Below, in pieces: positions 15,681 to 20,035 of a stretch of 20,035 nt of DNA (the stretch's first letter is position 1; each line of letters opens with the position of its first letter). The DNA comes from JBBIRT01 sp037441725. Its GTDB lineage: Bacteria > Desulfobacterota > BSN033 > UBA1163. A model generated the notes under the pieces. It was not told the DNA's origin, searched no databases, and worked only from the letters and a program-made list of their open reading frames with translations. The position numbers were made by a program, and so were the translations under genes. The stretch lies in contig JBBIRT010000059.1 of assembly GCA_037441725.1 (NCBI GenBank), positions 1 to 20,035 on the forward strand, given 5' to 3'.

Positions 15681-16548
15681 GCCTGATTTCACCTCTAAGG
15701 GCGGCCTCCATTAAATCGAGAACCTTCTGTTTATCCCTCGGAAACCATGCCCTCATAGGTAAATAGTTTGAGGCGTGATTGGAAGAAAAGAACCCTCCAC
15801 TCAAATGAGTATATTCAATCAACTCCTTCATCTCGATCAAGAGCCCTCTTTCATCAGGCATTTCAAAATCCCCCTTTTGATGCTCTTCATAGAGAGGGGT
15901 CCCCGGAATCAGGATTAAGGTGAGGATACTGACATATTGGGGATCCATAGCGCTAAGCAATCTCCCGGTTGACCTAGCATGAATAAGAGATCTTTCTTTT
16001 CCTCCAATTCCTAAAAGGACAGTGACTGTAAGTTCTATCCCTGCCTTTTTAACCCTTTGGCCCATCTCAAGGCACTCTCGGGCTGTTGATCCTTTACAGA
16101 TTTTCTTTCGGATTTCGTCGTCTCCTGTCTCCACACCCAGGTAGACCCTTCCCAATCCATTTTCCCTCAACACAGCCAATTCTTCAGGAGACTTCATCCT
16201 GATGCTTTTTACGTTCGCATAGGTTCCTACGCGTCTGACCCAGGGAAGATTTTCTTTAATCTTCTGAAGGATCCACATCAGCCTGTGTTGGGGAATAATT
16301 AAGGCATCTCCATCCATCAGGAAAACCCGATCCATTTCCTTCATATATTTTGATGCAAAAAGGATATCTTTTAAAATGATATCCTCCTGCTTAATCCGGA
16401 AAGGTTTTTCCTTATAGGTTCCACAAAAAGAGCATCGGTTGTGGGAGCACCCCAAAGTCACCTGAAGCAAAATACTGGATGCCTCAGGTGGAGGACGAAT
16501 ACAGGGACCTTCATAGTGCATCCCTTCTAATTCGATTGTGGAGTCCAT
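15652..16548 (-). CDS. Radical SAM protein with CX4CX2C cluster motif
   Basis: This 298-residue radical SAM/Elp3-like enzyme has an N-terminal cluster motif GCSHNRCSFC (Cys34, Cys39, Cys42). The spacing is CX4CX2C rather than the canonical CX3CX2C; I have the impression that a GCSHN/WxCxFC motif is shared by a subgroup of uncharacterised radical SAM proteins. The later FLMDGDALI, RRVGTYANVKSI, YLGVETGDDEI and VTVLLGIGG segments are normal strands of the radical SAM barrel. There is no B12-binding domain. The ATG lies 3 nt after the enoyl-CoA hydratase stop, so the two are translationally linked, although their functional link is unclear. The reaction catalysed is unknown. Confidence 0.87.
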   Translation of the reverse strand: MDSTIELEGMHYEGPCIRPPPEASSILLQVTLGCSHNRCSFCGTYKEKPFRIKQEDIILKDILFASKYMKEMDRVFLMDGDALIIPQHRLMWILQKIKENLPWVRRVGTYANVKSIRMKSPEELAVLRENGLGRVYLGVETGDDEIRKKICKGSTARECLEMGQRVKKAGIELTVTVLLGIGGKERSLIHARSTGRLLSAMDPQYVSILTLILIPGTPLYEEHQKGDFEMPDERGLLIEMKELIEYTHLSGGFFSSNHASNYLPMRAWFPRDKQKVLDLMEAALRGEIRLRSEWMRSF

Positions 16549-16551
16549 CGA

Positions 16552-17310
16552 TTACTGTCCTTTGTATTCAGGTTTTTTCCCTTCTGCCAGTGCACGAAGT
16601 CCTTCTTTATAATCTTCACTCTGGAGCATTTCCTCGAAAAAAGAGAGTTCCAGTTTCAATCCATCTTCAAGGCTCATGGATTGGCCTCGAATCATGGCCT
16701 CTTTTGCCCTACGGATTCCATGGGGAGAGTTTTCACAGATTCTCATCGCCCACTCTTTCGCTGTAGGCAAGAGTTGATTCAATGGGACGACCTTGTTGAC
16801 CAATCCAACCCTATAGGCTTCTTCTGCACTTATGGGGATTCCTAAAAAGATCATTTCTGCTGCTTTGGCCGGGGAGACTAATCTCGGGAGCCTTTGGGTT
16901 CCACCCAAACCGGGTAATAGTCCCCGTCCTACTTCAGGCATTTGTAAATAAGCATTTTCGGATGCTATCCTGATGTCACAGGCCAATGCAATCTCGAGTC
17001 CACCCCCTCTGGCAGGGCCGTTGATGGCAGCAATCAGAGGCTTCCAAATTTCGAGACCTCTTAAAATAGTGGGTGGGACTTGAAACAATTTGTCTGCCCA
17101 TGGGCGGAGTAGCTTTTCATGATCAGCACCAGTAGAAAAAGCTTCTCCTGCCCCTGTAATAATAGCCACTTGAAGTTCTGGATCATCTCTAAAATCAATT
17201 AAGGCACTGCTAAAGGCCTGGAAAATTTCAGCATCAAGACGGTTAAGTCTCTCTGGACGATTAAGGGTGATTGTAACGATTCTACCTTCTTTTTCATAAA
17301 GAACGACCAT
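16552..17310 (-). CDS. Enoyl-CoA hydratase/isomerase family protein
   Basis: This 252-residue crotonase-fold protein has the oxyanion-hole segments AFSTGADHEKL (about 57-67) and NGPARGGGLEIALACD (97-112). Both hydratase glutamates are present: Glu106 in GGGLEIALACD and Glu126 in QMPEVGRGLLPG. An active syn-hydratase on a 2-enoyl-CoA is therefore likely, rather than a degenerate family member. Possible roles are fatty acid, amino acid or aromatic acyl-CoA breakdown. AAAGGAAAA precedes the ATG, and a strong sigma70 promoter lies about 60 nt upstream. The radical SAM gene follows in the same operon. Confidence 0.91.
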   Translation of the reverse strand: MVVLYEKEGRIVTITLNRPERLNRLDAEIFQAFSSALIDFRDDPELQVAIITGAGEAFSTGADHEKLLRPWADKLFQVPPTILRGLEIWKPLIAAINGPARGGGLEIALACDIRIASENAYLQMPEVGRGLLPGLGGTQRLPRLVSPAKAAEMIFLGIPISAEEAYRVGLVNKVVPLNQLLPTAKEWAMRICENSPHGIRRAKEAMIRGQSMSLEDGLKLELSFFEEMLQSEDYKEGLRALAEGKKPEYKGQ

Positions 17311-17368
17311 TTCATTTTCCTTTCTTTAAATGGATGATGAAGCCTGAGCCTCTGTTTTCTTTTCAAGA

Positions 17369-17398
17369 ATTATAAAAAAAGGTTTTACCCTGAGTCAA
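17369..17398 (-). promoter_or_regulatory. Sigma70-like promoter of the enoyl-CoA hydratase operon
   Basis: On the minus strand TTGACT (17398-17393) and a perfect TATAAT (17374-17369) are separated by 18 bp. The predicted start is near 17362, giving a leader of about 50 nt before the ATG at 17310. Confidence 0.65.
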
Positions 17399-17451
17399 GA
17401 AATGTGAGAATTAAATTGGCAATAGAATTCTAAACCCATTCTTCGATCCAT

Positions 17452-17480
17452 TTGATATTTTGCAGACCATTGGGTAAGAT
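17452..17480 (+). promoter_or_regulatory. Possible sigma70 promoter of the Smr-protein gene
   Basis: TTGATA (17452-17457) and TAAGAT (17475-17480) are separated by 17 bp and lie about 40 nt before the ATG at 17521. The -35 is good (5 of 6 matches) and the -10 is weak (4 of 6). Confidence 0.35.
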
Positions 17481-17520
17481 TAAAACTAATGTATTTCTTT
17501 AATCAGGGATAGGTCATTTC

Positions 17521-18231
17521 ATGAAACCCAGGAAACCTTCTTTCACCTTTAAATCCTTTCAGGAGCTGAGGGCTTTACTTGAGAAACAATCTTTTCCTCC
17601 TCAGAAGTTTAATACTGATTTTATAGGTCATCAGGTGGGAGAGAATCCTGAGATGGAGGAGAGACTTTTTAAGCAGGCCATGGAAGGTGTGACTCCAATT
17701 TCAAGAGATAAGTATGTCGAAAGAACCTTTCAACTCGAATTTCCTAAGAGTTCAAGAGAGAAAGAGGATGCAGAGGCCTTGGAAAGGCTTACTGCTCTTG
17801 TTAAATATGGGAAGGGTTTTAATGTGGAAGACACCCCTGAATATATTGAAGGGACAGGATATCATGTTCATCCTTCTGTGGCAAGACGTCTCCATCAGGG
17901 GGAATATTCTATTCAGGCCTTTGTGGATCTCCATGGTCTTCTGGTGGAAGATGCCAAAGAGGTTTTAGAGAAGTTCTTAAAATGGGCAGTGACCACGGGT
18001 AAGACAGGCATTCTTATTGTTCATGGCCGTGGTCTTTCTTCTCCTTCCGAACCTGTTCTAAAGAGAAAGGTGGTCGAATGGCTGACCCGGGGTCCTTGGC
18101 GGAAGTGGGTTGCGGCTTATGCGAGTGCAAGGATCTGCGATGGAGGAGCAGGGGCTACCTACGTATTACTCAGGCCCCGACCTGTTTCAAAACGGATCAA
18201 GATCAGAGGAGGCGAGAAAAAAAAGAGATGA
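17521..18231 (+). CDS. Smr-domain (MutS2 C-terminal-like) protein
   Basis: This 236-residue protein has a charged N-terminal half without a clear domain and a C-terminal Smr domain at about residues 133-218. The Smr hallmarks are all visible: VDLHGLLVEDAKEVL (DLHG, 136-139), IVHGRGLSSPSEPVLKRKVVEWL (HGRG, 168-171) and GGAGATYVLLRP (208-219). Smr domains of this stand-alone type are nucleases, acting on DNA or, in ribosome-rescue relatives, on mRNA. It lacks the MutS2 ATPase. The stop overlaps the next gene in an ATGA arrangement (18228-18231). Confidence 0.88.
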   Translation: MKPRKPSFTFKSFQELRALLEKQSFPPQKFNTDFIGHQVGENPEMEERLFKQAMEGVTPISRDKYVERTFQLEFPKSSREKEDAEALERLTALVKYGKGFNVEDTPEYIEGTGYHVHPSVARRLHQGEYSIQAFVDLHGLLVEDAKEVLEKFLKWAVTTGKTGILIVHGRGLSSPSEPVLKRKVVEWLTRGPWRKWVAAYASARICDGGAGATYVLLRPRPVSKRIKIRGGEKKKR

Positions 18232-18443
18232 GATGTGGAAGACATCCAGAAAGAGAGGCTAAGGCCATTTGCCAAAAATATGGAACTGGATTTTGTCAGG
18301 AATGCTGTGAATGTTTCAATATCGATTATTGCTGCGAATGCCTGGATCCGAAAGCCTATTGTAAGTATAGAATTCAATGCGGTATTTGGGAGATGTCCAG
18401 AGATAGGAGGAAGAAGGACGTCGAGATGGGGAGATCCCTATAA
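18228..18443 (+). CDS. Small cysteine-rich zinc-finger-like protein
   Basis: This 71-residue protein has 11 cysteines in its first 51 residues. They begin CGRHPEREAKAIC (Cys3, His6, Cys15), continue FCQECCEC (Cys23, 26, 27, 29) and YCCEC (35, 36, 38), and end YCKYRIQC (45, 51). The start resembles the C-x2-H-x8-C opening of B-box-like zinc fingers; the whole probably binds one or two zinc ions or a metal cluster. The frame is open further upstream, but ATG 18228 gives an ATGA overlap with the Smr stop, and the upstream residues only shadow the Smr gene. An AGAGGAGG sits 15 nt upstream. I do not recognise a named family. Confidence 0.68.
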   Translation: MRCGRHPEREAKAICQKYGTGFCQECCECFNIDYCCECLDPKAYCKYRIQCGIWEMSRDRRKKDVEMGRSL

Positions 18444-18526
18444 GAGGAAAGGTAAAGAGAGATGGGTGACATCGCTTGAATGAAATAGATTTTGATAAAA
18501 AACTTTATTTAAAGGGGGTAAGGATC

Positions 18527-19057
18527 ATGGCCATTATCAATCCACTATCGAAACAGAATGCAGATGCTTCAATTCATGGACTCTATGATGCTATGGCAGA
18601 GAAGTTTGGATTCATGCCAAATATCTTTGGTGTGATGGCCCATCGAGCTAAGGCTGCCATAAGTTTTGCATCCTTTTTCCAGTTGATCCTTGGTGAAGGG
18701 ACACTTACGAATCGAGATAAGGAGCTGGTATATTTAGCCACCTCCATGTTTAATAGTTGTGAGTATTGAACACGCGCCCACATTGCTTCGGCGAAGCAGG
18801 CAGGAGTAACTCATGAACAGATGAAAGATATCCTTTTCTACCATCGTAGCGAAGCCTTTGACCAGAAAGATAAGACCCTCCTCCATTTTGTTCAGCTTGT
18901 TACAGAAGCCCCATCTGCTGTAAGGGAGAATAACCTGGAAGAATTGAAGAAATATTATACCGAAGAACAGATTGTGGAGTTAACCCTGCTGATCTGCACA
19001 GCTAACTTTACCAATCGGTTCAATGATGGGCTCCAGATCATTCCTGATTTAGGTTAA
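18527..19057 (+). CDS. AhpD-like (carboxymuconolactone decarboxylase fold) selenoprotein, TGA read as selenocysteine
   Basis: Read through the in-frame TGA at 18767-18769, this is a 176-residue AhpD/CMD-fold protein. The active site is Glu66, Cys78, Sec81 and His85 (CEY-U-TRAH). This is the same spacing as AhpD Glu118/Cys130/Cys133/His137, with Sec in place of the second redox cysteine. Such proteins reduce peroxides or act as thiol/selenol oxidoreductases in the cytoplasm. The frame continues without another stop to 19057, and the C-terminal half (from ACA CGC GCC CAC) is normal for the family. A SECIS-like hairpin follows the TGA. The start at ATG 18527 is chosen for GGGGG at 18514-18518, about 8 nt upstream; a TTG at 18476 is less likely. 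Alternatives are a nonsense mutation or a sequencing error of TGT/TGC. Confidence 0.85.
18776..18801 (+). promoter_or_regulatory. Bacterial SECIS-like hairpin
   Basis: Just after the in-frame TGA, TGCTTC (18784-18789) and GAAGCA (18793-18798) form a 6-bp stem closed by the 3-nt loop GGC. A lower GCC/GGC pairing (18776-18778 with 18799-18801) is separated by a 5-nt bulge. The loop begins 20 nt after the TGA and starts with G. Both features agree with the published consensus for bacterial SECIS elements, which recruit SelB. Confidence 0.75.
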
Positions 19058-19062
19058 ATACT

Positions 19063-19728
19063 CTATTCAGAGGAGGGAATAACCCATTTAACAAATCTTT
19101 CGAGGTCATCCCTTGGGGACTTGAAGTGATTGATCGGGATGCTCCAATCTGGATATCCTAAAGCTAACCCGATGACTAAATTCTTATTTTCTGGGATATT
19201 CAGGAGATCTTTGACCTCGTCTTCATAGGCAAGAATTAAACCGATCGGACACGTTCCCAACCCAAATTCATGGGCAATCAAAACAAGATATCCAAGGGCA
19301 ATCCCGACATCAACCATTCGAGTTTTTGGAAAGGAGTCATCCAGACAGATAAGAATAGCAACTGGAGCTCCATAAAAATTACAGCTTCCTTCATTTGTAA
19401 ATTGATCAGAACTGACTTTCATCTCTTCAAAATAAGGGGTCATCAATTGGAGGGTCTTGGCCCCTCTCTTTCCATATGTTTTTGGCAAGGGCTTGACGTT
19501 TCCAGGGTTGCAACCGATCTGTCTTTCTCGATATGCCTTGATCAACCTTCTACTCAGTCTTTCCCTTTCTTCTCCTGTGACAACAATAAATTCCCAGGGT
19601 TGGAGGTTGATTGCAGAGGGGGCAAGAATAGTGAGCCTTAAGATCTCCTCAATCTTCTCCCTCGGAATAGGATCAGGTTTAAACCCTCTGATGCTTTTTC
19701 TTTCTTGAATCAATTTAAGAAAATCCAT
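19063..19728 (-). CDS. Nitroreductase family FMN-dependent oxidoreductase
   Basis: This 221-residue nitroreductase-fold protein probably binds FMN as a dimer. The N-terminal RKSIRGFKPDPIP (Arg10, Lys11, Ser12, Arg14) is the phosphate-binding segment, and APSAINLQPWEFIVV (about 36-50) and GLGTCPIGLIL are conserved cofactor and core blocks. The family reduces nitro groups, quinones or enones with NAD(P)H, and some members do quite different flavin chemistry. The substrate is unknown. AGGAGG lies directly upstream of the ATG. Its end is 5 nt from the stop of the convergent AhpD-like selenoprotein. A weak TTGACA-containing promoter (19794-19789) and an inverted repeat (19807-19854) lie upstream. 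Confidence 0.9.
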   Translation of the reverse strand: MDFLKLIQERKSIRGFKPDPIPREKIEEILRLTILAPSAINLQPWEFIVVTGEERERLSRRLIKAYRERQIGCNPGNVKPLPKTYGKRGAKTLQLMTPYFEEMKVSSDQFTNEGSCNFYGAPVAILICLDDSFPKTRMVDVGIALGYLVLIAHEFGLGTCPIGLILAYEDEVKDLLNIPENKNLVIGLALGYPDWSIPINHFKSPRDDLERFVKWVIPSSE

Positions 19729-19806
19729 AATTCCTCCTCTTTGAATCCTAAGAGCTTATTATGGAACGTACCTGATTGGACCATGGAATGTCAAGGTATC
19801 GTGATT

Positions 19807-19854
19807 CCACTTCAGTGATGCACTATGAGGTTTAGTAATGCATCACTGAAGTGG
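19807..19854. repeat. Perfect 16-bp inverted repeat upstream of the nitroreductase gene
   Basis: CCACTTCAGTGATGCA is repeated in exact inverted form at 19839-19854, with a 16-nt loop that can itself add CTA/TAG pairing. No T-tract follows on either strand, so it is not an ordinary terminator. It lies about 13 nt upstream of a TTGACA on the minus strand. It could be a regulator site or a separate small structured repeat. Confidence 0.75.
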
Positions 19855-19870
19855 GGAACCCTATTAGAAG

Positions 19871-20035
19871 GGATATCTCCGAAAATTTTATAAAGCGGAG
19901 CACTTTGAAAAAGGGTTGGTAAAATTCATTTCATCCAACTAATCATAGCCTACCAGTGCCTAAAGAATTTTGTAGGTATGGGGCAAGCTGAGGTTTCCGC
20001 TATAAAATTTTCTCCGACATCCCTGCCTGATTCCC
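19871..20035 (+). repeat. Dispersed intergenic repeat, copy B (MITE-like, inverted ends)
   Basis: This copy matches 13288-13434 over about 145 bp and is less degenerate at its left end. GGATATCTCCGAAAATTTTA (from 19871), continuing into TAAAGCGGA, is an imperfect inverted repeat of TCCGCTATAAAATTTTC plus TCCGACATCC (19996-20024). The homology with copy A runs to the window edge, so its true right limit may lie beyond. No ORF lies inside. Confidence 0.8.

Noticed and set aside
18078..18227. Upstream extension of the Cys-rich protein gene
   Set aside because: The extra 50 residues lie entirely inside the Smr gene in another frame and look like shadow translation. ATG 18228 with an ATGA overlap is a natural start.
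18476..18769. Stand-alone 97-residue protein ending at TGA 18769, and a separate 78-residue protein starting at 18821
   Set aside because: Both halves are in the same frame and together make a complete AhpD fold. The TGA sits at the catalytic Cys position and is followed by a SECIS-like hairpin, so one selenoprotein gene explains them better than two genes or a pseudogene.
19807..19854. Intrinsic terminator
   Set aside because: No run of T follows the stem on either strand, and no gene in the window ends at it.
1..20035. tRNA or rRNA genes, CRISPR arrays, insertion-sequence transposases
   Set aside because: No cloverleaf, rRNA segment, regularly spaced direct repeats or transposase-like protein was seen on either strand.

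Overview
The window is about 20 kb of bacterial chromosome with moderate-to-low GC by eye. It is densely packed with short operons on both strands. The gene set is a branched-chain-amino-acid-type (HAAT/Liv) ABC importer with amidases, a benzoate-CoA ligase-like enzyme, an enoyl-CoA hydratase, radical SAM and nitroreductase proteins, and an apparent selenoprotein. This suits an anaerobic, selenocysteine-using bacterium with acyl-CoA or aromatic metabolism. A deltaproteobacterial (Desulfobacterota-like) host is my inference; there is no rRNA or other marker gene to prove it.

Layout. 57-1833 (+): a two-gene ABC-2 exporter. 1882-4099 (-): a membrane protein with a C-terminal helix-hairpin-helix (DUF4332-like) region, then a sugar-isomerase-like TIM barrel protein. 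4266-6624 (+): an MntA/HepT (MNT/HEPN) toxin-antitoxin pair followed closely by an amidase. 6619-12961 (-): a six-gene operon read from right to left, comprising substrate-binding protein, LivH, LivM, LivG, LivF and a second amidase. The operon has a sigma70-like promoter overlapping a palindromic operator-like site near 13157-13202. A hairpin separates the binding-protein gene from the permease genes. 13581-15158 (+): a benzoate-CoA ligase-like enzyme. 15351-15680 (+): a small hypothetical protein behind a sigma54-like palindrome. 15652-17310 (-): enoyl-CoA hydratase and radical SAM genes with a strong sigma70 promoter. 17521-19057 (+): an Smr-domain protein, a cysteine-rich zinc-finger-like protein and an AhpD-like protein. 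19063-19728 (-): a nitroreductase.

The most notable item is the AhpD-like gene at 18527-19057. An in-frame TGA at 18767-18769 replaces the second cysteine of the CxxC redox motif. A hairpin with a GGC loop begins about 20 nt downstream, as expected for a bacterial SECIS element. The spacing of Glu, Cys, Sec and His matches AhpD exactly. A caller that stops at TGA would split this gene into two unrelated-looking ORFs.

The second item is a dispersed intergenic repeat of about 150 bp. Two near-full copies lie at about 13288-13434 and 19871-20035, with a right-end fragment at 4136-4168. Its ends are inverted repeats, and a compensatory base change between the two copies keeps the terminal stem paired. 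This suggests a structured, MITE-like element.

Functionally, the operon 6619-12961 joins uptake by a HAAT transporter to hydrolysis by an amidase, so an amide or similar nitrogenous solute is a reasonable guess for the substrate. The ligase and hydratase could belong to aromatic or fatty acyl-CoA breakdown, but no complete pathway is present here.
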